Below are positions 46,062 to 55,854 of a DNA stretch of 64,000 bases, piece after piece. The stretch is taken from positions 360,164,377-360,228,376 of the forward strand of contig NC_066583.1 of the NCBI RefSeq assembly GCF_024323335.1, given 5' to 3'. The stretch's first letter is position 1. Each line of letters opens with the position of its first letter. Both the position numbers and the translations under genes were made by a program. The notes beneath the pieces are model-generated. The model was not told the origin of the DNA. It saw only the letters and a list, made by a program, of their open reading frames with translations, and made no database searches. The DNA is from Lathyrus oleraceus. Its lineage: Eukaryota > Streptophyta > Magnoliopsida > Fabales > Fabaceae.

Positions 46062-46526
46062 TTAGGTGAAGTATTTCTTGACTGCATCTGCGTTCACAGG
46101 ATGAGTGAACTCTTCACCATTCATAGTTGTAAGAATTAAAGCACCACCTGAAAAGGCTCTCTTAACAACACATGGGCCTTCATAATTGGGAGTCCATTTG
46201 CCCCTAGAATCTGGTTTGAAAGATAGAATCTTCTTGAGTACAAGTTCACCTTCTCTGAATACACGAGGTCTGACTTTCTTATCAAAAGCTTTCTTCATTC
46301 TCTGCTGGTATAACTGACTATGACACATGGCAGTCAATCTCCTCACTTCGATTAAGTTCAACTGATCATACCTGGTTTGGCACCATTCAGCTTCAGTCAA
46401 CTTGGCTTCCATCAAGACACGCAATGATGGAATCTCAACCTCTACTGGGAGCACAACTTCCATACCATAAACAAGTGAAAAAGGGGTTACCCCTGTTGAA
46501 GTGCGGATGGATGTACGATACCCGTG
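46062..46526 (-). pseudogene. Ogre-E integrase C-terminal half, split by Ogre-D
   Basis: On the minus strand from 46526 it reads HGYRTSIRTSTGVTPFSLVY, then VLPVEVEIPSLRVLMEAKLT, a linker with AFDKKVRPRVFREGELVLKK, and the tail GKWTPNYEGPCVVKRAFSGG ending NADAVKKYFT with TAA at about 46062. This is the end of an Ogre integrase, C-terminal to the catalytic Glu. The missing upstream part is found on the other side of Ogre-D (55642-55854). The same tail closes Ogre-B (18817-18950) and Ogre-D (50755-50640). Confidence 0.85.
46522..46526. repeat. Left target-site duplication of Ogre-D (CCGTG)
   Basis: CCGTG precedes the LTR at 46527 and the same bases follow the other LTR at 55637-55641. It duplicates integrase codons of Ogre-E (His-Gly). 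Confidence 0.93.
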
Positions 46527-48480
46527 TGTCATACGGTGAACTGACTTCGGTATTTTTGCTTTGGAAAGCAAATGTCGCGGATAGCAAGAGTCGCCACTGA
46601 CTTTTCTTTTATCCCATAAGGAAAGGTGGAAAAGAACAGGAAAGACCTTAATTAGATTTTGGGTTCGGGAGGTACATTATACAAAGGGAAGGTGTTAGCA
46701 CCCTTTGTATCCATGGTTATCCATGGGCTCTTAATTGCTTGATCACTTATGTTTGTCTGAAAAAAGTGTTTGTGAATTGCTTAAAAATGTTTTGAAAAGA
46801 GAGTTTAACTTTGTAATGATTCTTGTACGAATGTATACAAAGTATTTATCTCGTTTAATTTTGAAAGCGGTTTAGAAAAATATAACTTGGCAATGATTCT
46901 AGTACGAATGTATACCAAGTGGTGATTTTCTAGTATTTGCAAAGTGTGAGGTATGAAAAATGTTTTAGGTTGTGAGCCAGCAACTAAGAGTTATACCCAC
47001 CCAAGGTCTTTATGGGTATTTCCTATCCTTATGAGGGTAAAACTATCCTTACTATTGAGAAGCAAGTAGTTTTATCCTTTGGATGTAAAGGGACATCGTA
47101 GGGTCATCGATTGGTCATTCAAAGCAACATTCGTAAGGATACCTTAGCATTCGAAGGGACGATCATCATTTAACCGTAGGCTACAACGACGGGTCACCGA
47201 GGGACAAAATCATGTATTCGCAGGCAACATCCGAGGGACGATGATTTATTTTATAGGGACATGATGATTTAATCGAAGGGTCTTTATTAAGTGTATCCCC
47301 ACATTCGCGGGACATGACCATAATACCGTAATACCGCAATACCGTAAGGCAACAAAGAGAGGTCCAAGATCACATATTCAAAGGCAATATTTTATAATCA
47401 ATTAGGTAGTTGTAATCAATTAGGAAATTAGGTCCACATTATAATCAATTAGGTAATTAGGGTGAATCTCCACAAGGGTATCCCACAAATAAAGTGGAAT
47501 ACCTAGCAAGCTACCTTCTCCGGGAGTATGTGAACCCTTACAAAATTCAGCAAACAAGTCAGAATACCAAATCAAGGTGCGGTCAAGAGTTACACCAAAC
47601 AATAGGCATCACAACAGAAATAGTGTCGGGCAGATAATGCATGATTACAATAAAACATGTAAGATAAGCAAAAATCAGAACGAAAAAATCAGCGACTGTC
47701 ATGTTCGTTGCTGCCTCGCCTAGCGAGGGCTTGGCGAACACTCGCTACATGTTCGCTTAGCGATGTGCTAGCGAACGGCTGCGGGTTTTGAATTTCAGAA
47801 CGGTACGATTCCAGCAAGCTTCACACCCTATGGCATCCATCATAGAAATTACATGGTTAAACGTTCAAGACATTCATACATACTTAAATTCACATGCAAA
47901 ACTTAAGATATTTTTATAAATTCAATCATAATGCCACATGAAAATTAAGAACATAAAACGGTAATAGTAATGCAAACCTGTTTGCAATTGAATTGCAACC
48001 TTGAATTGGCAAGTCACTCTTAGGGTTGGCGCTGGATTGAGTTGGGCGGAGGTAACCTTGGTGCAGATGAGTTTCCTTCAGGGTTTCCTTTAGGGTTGCT
48101 CTGAATTCTCTGGGTTAGCCTCCAGGGTTTGCTGTGTTGCTTCTGTTAGGGTTTCCTTGCTAGGGTTTTTGTCCGTCTGCCTCTGTCTGTTTTCTGAATG
48201 AAGCTCTGCTATTTATAATAAGTTTTGTGACCTGATGGGCTCAGAATGAAGCCCAGAATTTTCTGGTATTCGCAAGCTTCGCTAGGCGAGTGGCGTAGCG
48301 AAGGGTTCGCTAGGCGAAGGAGTTGCTCGCCTAGCGAGCATGCCAGTTTGGGCCATTTTTTGGATTTGGCCACCTGTGTGCTGGGTCTTTGTTCTTTTAA
48401 GATCAATGCCTTGAAAAAATAAGTTGGAGTGCCTTGAAAAATGCCTTGTAATATTAACGGGCAAATTTTGGGGTATGACA
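46527..48480 (-). repeat. 3' LTR of Ogre-D (1954 bp)
   Basis: On the minus strand it starts TGTCATACCCCAAAATTTGC at 48480 and ends CCGTATGACA at 46527, with terminal inverted TGTCATAC/GTATGACA. It has the Ogre LTR-end signature (plus strand AAGGGAAGGTGTTAGCACCC near 46685) and hairpin motifs at 47714-47728 and 48274-48340. A TATA box TATAAATAG lies at 48217-48209. Confidence 0.94.
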
Positions 48481-48490
48481 GCTGCCCCTG
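48481..48490 (-). promoter_or_regulatory. Polypurine tract of Ogre-D
   Basis: On the minus strand CAGGGGCAGC directly precedes the LTR start, matching the Ogre-B tract GGGGCAGC. Confidence 0.75.
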
Positions 48491-50590
48491 TTCAATATTC
48501 TTGAACCGAGAGAGTTAGAATGGTGTGTACGCCATTCGCGGTCTGGAGGTGGAAGATTATTGAACACTAGAATGCCCCAAAAATTTGCACTTGTTAATCA
48601 AAGGTTAGTCTTGATGGAGATGGGCTTAAAGATGCCATCCAGGAAGTTTGATGATGAAAGATCAGAATGGGTCATACACTACTGGGGATAAAGGATCAGA
48701 ATGGATCATACACTAGATCGTATCGCAGAATGACCCATCTATTAGGCTGCCTCTGGAGAGATAAAGATCAGAATGGATCGTACGCTAGATCGTATCTGAG
48801 TAGCAGAATGAGTTATCCATTAGGCGGGTGACTTCGCTGGGGATGAAAGATCAGAATGGATCGTACGCCAGATCGTATCTGAGTTGCAGAATGAGCCGTA
48901 CGTTAGGCTGTATCTGAAGAAGAAAGTAGTCGTACGCTAGACTACACCCCGGAATGTACCGTACGCTAGGCAGTATCTGAGGTTTTGAAGATCCAAATGG
49001 GTCGTACGCTAGACCGTATTGGAGTTGTTGAAGGTCAGAATGGATCGTACGTTAGATCGTATCTGAGTAGCAGAGTGAGTTGTCCCTTAGGCGGTGACTT
49101 CACTGAGGATGAAAGATCAGAATGGATCGTACGCTAGATCGTATCCGAGTTGCAGAATGAGTCGTCCATCAGGCTGTATCTGAGGGTGAAAGGGTAGTCG
49201 TACACTAGACTACGTTTCAGAATGTACCGTATGCTAGGTAGTATCTGAGTTGCAGAATGAGCCGTCCATTAGGCTGTATCTGGGAAATAAAGGTCAGAAC
49301 GGATCGTACGCTAGATCGTATCTGAGTTGCAGAATGAGCCGTCCATTAGGCTGTATCTGACGAAAAGTAGTCGTACGCTAGACTACACCTCGGAATGTAC
49401 CGTATGCTAGGTAGTATCTGAGGAATGAAGATCCAACTGGGTCGTATGCTAGACTGTATTGGAGTAATTGAAGGAATCATATGTTGGGCTGAATCAGAAT
49501 GAACCGTACGTTAGGCTGTATCTGATCGTATTTGTATATGTTGTATTTGCAATAAATGTCTGGGATGGGCTTAAAGATGCCACCATTAGGAGAATATCAG
49601 AGTGTTTGTCCGAACGGATGTTCATGTGGATTATATCTGAAAGATGTAAATGTAATCGATAAAGATGTCCGTCTGAATGGATCTTTATTTGGACTGTATC
49701 CGGAGGATAATTAACCTGAAAAATAAAGTTAGCTTTATGCCATGTCATGATGCATGAAATATTTTATGCTTATGAAAATAAATGCGAACAATGTATGCAT
49801 GCGTATGCTGTGAAATGATGTAATGAATGAATTATGCGTCTGAAAAGTTTTTCCTGGCGACTCCACTGGGGAAAATAAATCCCAATATCCTGGTTGGAGA
49901 TACTTGTATTGATGACCCTTGCTTAGCTGTGGATACTTGATTTCTGTCTGATGGTAGAAATATTCAACAGAGCCTGGCTGGGGATGGAAGAGATGACCAG
50001 TCCGTCTGGTGATGCCAACCTCTTCTGGGAAATAGCTGGTTTTTGCTGGGGAATAGGATTTGTAACCGGACTTGTTGGAAAGCATGGTTAGACCTTATCC
50101 TCGACCCTAAAGTCTTTTAGTAACTGCTATTGCTATTTTGTGCATGTATTTTCGATAAACATCAATCATATTCAAATGCATATATCAATTCAAACTAAAT
50201 CAATGGACGTTTCTGCAAACAAAACAGAGAAAGTAAAACAAAAGCATCTTTTTGGAAATAACATTGTATTGATTTTGAAAGAAGGCCTATAAACAGGAAA
50301 TTTGTGCACAAGGAGACAGAAATCCTAGTAAGAGGAAATTGTCAAGAAAACAAAGAAAAGCTATGAAGAAAAAGTCCTATTGATTTTAATTCTACTACTG
50401 TCATCATGTCTTCAAGCCTCTCATCTCCATGCTGTCGGATAAAAGTGATTGGCTTGTTCAGTCCCTTTGACTTGGGTGAAGCTGACCGAGAATGGGACAT
50501 AGTCATACGCTTTAATCCCTAATTTTTGCCTAGACCGCCTTTTCAGGTTTTCAGTCCACCAGGATACCCTTTTTTGCCCAAGTCGCCTTT
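48491..50590 (-). other. Ogre-D 3' UTR
   Basis: This runs from the integrase end to the polypurine tract. Next to the coding end (50620-50510) are two copies of the unit shared with Ogre-B and Ogre-E (minus strand CTGAAAACCTGAAAAGGCGG). The tandem array at 48619-49700 fills the distal part. Between them (49740-50500) the sequence is noncoding, with CCCAGCAAAAACC-type blocks at 49860-50050. Confidence 0.75.
48619..49700 (-). repeat. Hypervariable tandem array in the Ogre-D 3' UTR
   Basis: About 12-15 segments of 60-100 bases are each built from alternating modules: GGATCGTACGCTAGATCGTA plus TCTGAG; GTCGTACGCTAGACTAC; TGTACCGTACGCTAGGCAGT; and GCCGTCCATTAGGCTGTATC. The modules share CGTACGCTAG and are themselves near-palindromic (for example GATCGTACGCTAGATC). 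Order and spacing vary. Toward 49700 the copies decay. Such arrays in Ogre 3' UTRs are known to seed satellite DNA. Confidence 0.85.
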
Positions 50591-51546
50591 TCAGGTTTTC
50601 GACTTGCCGGGTGTACATGCGTAGTATTTTTTAACTATGTCCGTGTTCACGGGATGCGGGGAATCTTCGTCATCCATTGTAGCAAGCATCATGGCTCCAC
50701 CAGAGAATACCTTCTTAACTACAAATGGCCCTTCGTATGTGGGAATCCATTTGCCTCTAGAATCACCTTGTGGTAGAATGATACGCTTTATTACCAAGTC
50801 GCCACTTCGGAATTATGGTGTTTTATTTTGAACTGCGTGCAGAGTTCAGTAATCATCTTGTTGTTCAAATTAGCACCATTATCAGTGATAGCTCTTTCAG
50901 GAGACAGCAGGTTTCTCAAATAGATATTTGATAGAATCCATCTTAGAAATCAATAAAGCAGTATGATTCAACACATACTATCTTAGTCGGCGGGCAGCCC
51001 GAGCCAAAGCACAACAAGTTTTCTCGAGCAGTGAGTATCTTGTTTCACAGTCAGTAAACTTTTTGCTAAGGTGGTATATTGCATGCTCTTTTCGACCAGA
51101 CTCGTCATGTTGCCCCAGCACATACCCCATTGAATTTTCTAACACGGTCAAATACATGATTAGAGGTCTTCCTTCAACTAGTGGTATCAAAATTAGAGGT
51201 TCTTAGAGACATTTCTTGGTTTTGTCAAAAGCTTCTTGACATTCATCATTCCATATTATCTCTTGATTTTTCCAGTGAAAACCTCTACATAGTCACGTGA
51301 CATCTGAGTCAATCTTTCTGCACCTATTTTGACTTCTTTCTTGTCTACTTCTGTACCTAGACTTACAGTTTCAATTGATTCATCATGCGGCTGTATAGTC
51401 TTTTCTTCTTGCAGTAACAGTCTGGCAAGTTCTCAGGTACTTCACAATCTTCCTCACTTCCATCCTCGGCTTGGTAGATCGGATTTTCAAAGTCATAATG
51501 AACAGTAGAAGAGTTATTACCAACAGGATCCAGAGTGGATATGGAT
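50591..51546 (-). pseudogene. Ogre-D pol remnant: RT start, RNase H piece and integrase pieces joined by deletions
   Basis: On the minus strand, after the intron: SISTLDPVGNNSSTVHYDFE, then NPIYQAEDGSEEDCEVPENL, a one-base frameshift, and LLQEEKTIQPHDESIETVSL then VDKKEVKIGAE. A deletion then joins unrelated residues to WNDECQEAFDKTKKCL, a stop, PLILIPLVEGRPLIMYLTVL, HDESGRKEHAIYHLSKKFTD and LLEKTCCALARAARRLR (51190-50978). A further deletion leads to AITDNGANLNNKMITELCTQ then FKIKHHNS (about 50900-50830), which includes the second catalytic Asp of integrase. Another leads to the integrase tail GDSRGKWIPTYEGPFVVKKV ending NTDIVKKYYA (50755-50640). RT palm, the second RNase H and most of integrase are absent. 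Confidence 0.85.
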
Positions 51547-51759
51547 CGGCAAATTGTTACGTGAGTGTGTGCAAGAAAACATAGCTTATTTGAAAGATGA
51601 CAGGAAAGATAAAGAGCGCAATATTTGAATGCAAAAGGGTCCATTGATTTATTGAATACGAATATGCTTATGAAAATGACAAAACCCTTGAAAAATTAGC
51701 TATTGTGCCCCGGGCATAGACACAATGCCTTAAAATGCTAAAATAGCAATAACAATTAC
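51547..51759 (-). other. Ogre-D intron (213 bp) with a mutated acceptor
   Basis: The donor CAGGA|GTAATT starts at 51759. The expected acceptor at 51547 reads TTTGCCG|ATCC, so the AG has become CG. Joining CAGGA to ATCCATATCC keeps the frame (SFSQE followed by SISTLDPVGN), exactly parallel to the intron of Ogre-B. Without the AG this copy should splice poorly at this site or use a cryptic AG. Confidence 0.75.
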
Positions 51760-52865
51760 TCCTGACTAAAGGAAATCGGGATAGTGTCCTCAGCCTTCCA
51801 ATTATTGAGTCTGTCACCAATTGTTGGGAAAATCCGGCTATCCAGGTTGCAATCGCTATCAGCATCTTCTACAGCATTAACAGTCTTGTCATGATTTGGC
51901 AGAGGAGCAATGATACCATTAGGGGTCTTCGGAGGATCAGAGGTAGCCGCCTGTATCTTTCCACTTCGAATGCCGCTTTCAACATGTTCACCTGTTAATA
52001 TAAGTTCAGTGAAACCCGATGAGGAACTTCTCAATAGATGGATGTAGAATGGGCCAGTCAATGTGCTCATGAACATGTCCACTAATTCTCGATCAGTCAT
52101 AGGGGGTTTGACTCTGCCAGCCAAATCTCTCCATTTCTGAGCATATTCTTTGAAGCTTTCTTTAGATCCCATAGTCATATTCTGCAACTGTAGCCGAGTA
52201 GGCGCTAGCTCAGAATTATACTGGTAGTGCTTGTAGAAAGCTGTTGCCAAATCAGTCCAGGTGCGGATGTTAGAGCTCTCGAGCTGATAGTACCATTCCA
52301 ACTGTGTGCCAGACAGACTCTCTTGGAAGAAATGGATCCATAGCTTCCTATCAGTGGTATACGGCTGAATCTTTCTCACATAAGCTCTCAGATGCATCTG
52401 AGGACAAGACGCACCATCGTACTTAGTGAAAGTGGGGATCTTGAATTTGCGAGGAATAACCACACCAGAGACCAGACCTAAGCCTTCGAAATCCAGACCG
52501 GGCGCCTTCTGACCCTCTATAGCTAGCATGCGTTCTTCCAACAACTTATATTTAGCATCTTTTGGAGAGTACAGTTCATTTTCATAATCTTCATCATTGT
52601 CCTCATGGTTGAAAGGGTCAGCATTCTCATCTTCCGAATCATTTTCTGTCCCATCTTCTTGATCCTTCAGAATTCTAATCTTGACTCCTGCAGCCTGTCC
52701 TTTGAGCCTTCTTCCCGGGTTGATGTAACTCACAGGTTTCTTGTCTTTTTTCTAATCGAGCAAGAGAGCCTTCAGTTCCTCCTGCCCCTTGGATAAGTTC
52801 AAGATCATCTCCTGGAATTGAGCATTCTGAGCCTGGAGATCTTTGACAGTTTGTTCGAGGTCCAT
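51760..52865 (-). pseudogene. Ogre-D gag fused directly to the pre-intron segment; protease deleted
   Basis: ATG at 52865 opens MDLEQTVKDLQAQNAQFQEM then ILNLSKGQEELKALLLD, a coiled-coil start like Ogre-B gag. It meets TAG at 52754-52752 and stays open from there to the intron donor. An acidic stretch (NDSEDENADPFNHEDNDEDY) precedes the gag core KFKIPTFTKYDGASCPQMHL, WIHFFQESLSGTQLEWYYQL, YAQKWRDLAGRVKPPMTDRE and LVDMFMSTLTGPFYIHLL. After SGIRSGKIQAATSD, at about 51930-51905, the frame passes into NAVEDADSDCNLDSRIFPTI then GDRLNNWKAEDTIPISFSQE, the segment that normally follows the protease. About 1.5-2 kb encoding the gag zinc region and protease is therefore missing in frame. Confidence 0.87.
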
Positions 52866-53654
52866 TTTTCTGTTTACAATAGGAAGATCGTGAGAACATT
52901 GATCCCTTTAGAGTACCTGTTATGCAATGTTATGTTATGCTATGCAATGTATGTTATGCTATGCAATGTATGAAATGTTTTCAATGTTTAGAGTCCTTGA
53001 AATGGTTAGTACAATGCCATGATGTTATGATGTTATGATGTTATGATGTTATGTAAATAACAAGCACAAGCAAGTCACACAATCATCATTCCTAAGTTTT
53101 AAGGCTTGCATGAGTTCCAAAGGTAAGTACCCTCCCCACTGAAGTCTGGTTGGTTCAACCTGTCCTAGAATAGTAACCGGGTTCTAAAAGGATCTCCAAT
53201 CATTTCCTTCCTTTAAGTCCACTTTAGTGCAACACCAAGTGGTTGACCGAGGCTTCCCTAAAGTCCAATCTCAAAGAGTGTAGTATCGAGTCTCAACCAA
53301 CCCCAGTCGGAACCGAAGTCAGTTATCTCACTACTTTCTAATGGCTAGGATGAGTCAATTAGGGTTCTAAAGGTCTGGTTAATGCTTTGATGACACCACA
53401 CGGAAGCCAAATTTTTCCTCAAGTAAACATGAGGAACATCAGGACATCCAAAGTGTCACATTAACCGTAGCCATCACTTTGACCATTCCAGTATACGCCG
53501 GATAGTCGCGATGATCTTTTGCTACTTACCTAAGGTACACTAGATCCGGGTGTAGGATCTTTCACTCAAGCATAAAATACCCAAGCAATCCCTTAAAAGT
53601 AAATCAGACAATTTAAATAAGTGATCTTGTTTTTAAGGTAACCTCTCTTTAATG
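52866..53654 (-). other. Ogre-D leader (5' UTR)
   Basis: Noncoding between primer site and gag ATG. It contains short tandem repeats TATGCAATG/TATGTTATGC (52918-52975) and TGATGTTA (53019-53051) near the gag start. Confidence 0.7.
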
Positions 53655-53673
53655 GTCCCCAGCAGAGTCGCCA
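53655..53673 (-). promoter_or_regulatory. Primer-binding site of Ogre-D (tRNA-Arg type)
   Basis: On the minus strand TGGCGACTCTGCTGGGGAC, four bases after the LTR end. Confidence 0.9.
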
Positions 53674-53677
53674 GTTC

Positions 53678-55636
53678 TGTCATACGGTGAACTGACTTCG
53701 GTATTTTTGCTTTGGAAAGCAAATGTCGCGGATAGCAAGAGTCGTCACCGACTTTTCTTTTATCCCATAAGGAAAGGTGGAAAAGAACAGGAAAGACCTT
53801 AATTAGATTTTGGGTTCGGGAGGTACATTATACAAAGGGAAGGTGTTAGCACCCTTTGTATCCATGGTTATCCATGGGCTCTTAACTGCTTGATCACTTA
53901 TGTTTGTCTGAAAAAAGTGTTTGTGAATTGCTTAAAAATGTTTTGAAAAGAGAGTTTAACTTTGTAATGATTCTTGTACGAATGTATACAAAGTATTTAT
54001 CTCGTTTAATTTTGAAAGCGGTTTAGAAAAATATAACTTGGCAATGATTCTAGTACGAATGTATACCAAGTGGTGATTTTCTAGTATTTGCAAAGTGTGA
54101 GGTATGAAAAATGTTTTAGGTTGTGAGCCAGCAATTAAGAGTTATACCCACCCAAGGTCTTTATGGGTATTTCCTATCCTTATGAGGGTAAAACTATCCT
54201 TACTATTGAGAAGCAAGTAGTTTTATCCTTTGGATGTAAAGGGACATCGTAGGGTCATCGATTGGTCATTCAAAGCAACATTCGTAAGGATACCTTAGCA
54301 TTCGAAGGGACGATCATCATTTAACCGTAGGCTACAACGACGGGTCACCGAGGGACAAAATCATGTATTCGCAGGCAACATCCGAGGGACGATGATTTAT
54401 TTTATAGGGACATGATGATTTAATCGAAGGGTCTTTGCTAAGTGTATCCCCACATTCGCGGGACATGACCATAATACCGTAATACCGCAATACCGTAAGG
54501 CAACAAAGAGAGGTCCAAGATCACATATTCAAAGGCAATATTTTATAATCAATTAGGTAGTTGTAATCAATTAGGTAATTAGGTCCACATTATAATCAAT
54601 TAGGTAATTAGGGTGAATCTCCACAAGGGTATCCCACAAATAAAGTGGAATACCTAGCAAGCTACCTTCTCCGGGAGTATGTGAACCCTTACAAAATTCA
54701 GCAAACAAGTCAGAATACCAAATCAAGGTGCGGTCAAGAGTTGCACCAAACAATAGGCATCACAACAGAAATAGTGTCGGGCAGATAATCCATGATTACA
54801 ATAAAACATGTCAGATAAGCAAAAATCAAAACGAAAAAATCAGCGACTGTCATGTTCGTTGCTGTCTCGCCTAGCGAGGGCTTGGCGAACACTCGCTACA
54901 TGTTCGCTTAGCGATGTGCTAGCGAACGGCTGCGGGTTTTGAATTTCAGAATGGTACGATTCCAGCAAGCTTCACACCCTATGGCATCCATCATAGAAAT
55001 TACATGGTTAAATGTTCAAGACATTCATACATACTTAAATTCACATGCAAAACTTAAGATATTTTTATAAATTCAATCATAATGCCACATGCAAATTAAG
55101 AACATAAAGCGGTAATAGTAATGCAAACCTGTTTGCAATTGAATTGCAACCTTGAATTGGCAAGTCACTCTTAGGGTTGGCGCCGGATTGAGTTAGGCGG
55201 AGGTAACCTTGGTGCAGATGAGTTTCCTTCAGGGTTTCCTTTAGGGTTGCTCTGAATTCTCTGGGCTAGCCTCCAGGGTTTGCTGTGTTGCTTCTATTAG
55301 GGTTTCCTTGCTAGGGTTTCTGTCCGTCTGCCTCTGTCTGTTTTCTGAATGAAGCTCTGCTATTTATAATAATTTTTGTGACCTGATGGGCTCAGAATGA
55401 AGCCCATAATTTTCTGGTATTCGCAAGCTTCGCTAGGCGAGTGGCGTAGCGAAGGGTTCGCTAGGCGAAGGAGTTGCTCGCCTAGCGAGCATGCCAGTTT
55501 GGGCCATTTTCTGGATTTGGCCACCTGTGTGCTGGGTCTTTGTTCTTTTAAGATCAATGCCTTGAAAAAATAAGTTGGAGTGGAGTTCCTTGAAAAATGC
55601 CTTGTAATATTAACGGGCAAATTTTGGGGTATGACA
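53678..55636 (-). repeat. 5' LTR of Ogre-D (1959 bp)
   Basis: Same ends and layout as the 3' LTR, nearly identical throughout. It carries a 5-base duplication near 55580 (GGAGTGGAGTTCC where the 3' LTR has GGAGTGCC). The TATA box (TATAAATAG) is at 55368-55360. Hairpin motifs lie at about 55430-55490 upstream of the TATA and 54860-54930 downstream. Confidence 0.94.
55360..55368 (-). promoter_or_regulatory. TATA box of the Ogre-D LTR promoter
   Basis: On the minus strand TTATAAATAGCAGAGC is a consensus TATA, conserved in the 3' LTR (48217-48209). It would place transcription start about 300 bases into the LTR. Confidence 0.6.
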
Positions 55637-55641
55637 CCGTG

Positions 55642-55854
55642 CAAAGCAAATGGGAGAATCTCATGTCAATCCTTATACGTCACAACCATCTTCTGGATAA
55701 TCTTCTTGATGTTCTTATTCGTAGCTTCAACAACCCTATTCATCTTGGGTTTGTAGGGAGAAGAATTATGATGTGCAATCTTGAAGTCTTTGCAAAGAGC
55801 TTCCACCATATTATTATTCAAGTTCGATCCATTATCAGTAATGATCTTACTTGG
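55642..55854 (-). pseudogene. Ogre-E integrase core fragment, between Ogre-D and Ogre-F
   Basis: On the minus strand it reads PSKIITDNGSNLNNNMVEAL then CKDFKIAHHNSSPYKPKMNR, VVEATNKNIKKIIQKMVVTY, KD, a TGA where Trp is expected, and HEILPFALHG. The second catalytic Asp (TDNGSN) and the Glu (VVEATNKN) are visible. The frame continues at 46526 (HGYRTSIRTS) if Ogre-D and one CCGTG are removed. The N-terminal integrase lies beyond Ogre-F and outside the window. Confidence 0.87.

Larger units (their letters stand above)
46527..55636 (-). mobile_element. Ogre-D: LTR-to-LTR Ogre element, recent and strongly deleted internally
   Basis: Read on the minus strand: 5' LTR 55636-53678, primer site 53673-53655, gag from 52865, intron 51759-51547, fragments of RT, RNase H and integrase, a 3' UTR with a tandem array, polypurine tract 48490-48481, and 3' LTR 48480-46527. 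It is 9110 bp long, flanked by CCGTG. The two LTRs differ by only about two dozen substitutions that I counted by eye plus one 5-base duplication, so insertion is recent. The gag zinc region, the whole protease, the RT core and most integrase are missing, so it needed proteins from another copy. Confidence 0.93.

Noticed and set aside
50421..50618. Minus ORF with MYTRQVENLKRRLGQKRVSW repeats
   Set aside because: It is a reading of the conserved 45-50-base 3' UTR repeat after integrase, in a frame without support.
46062..55854. Two independent Ogre integrase fragments
   Set aside because: Removing Ogre-D and one CCGTG joins them in frame (LPFALHG to GYRTS), so they are one integrase split by an insertion.
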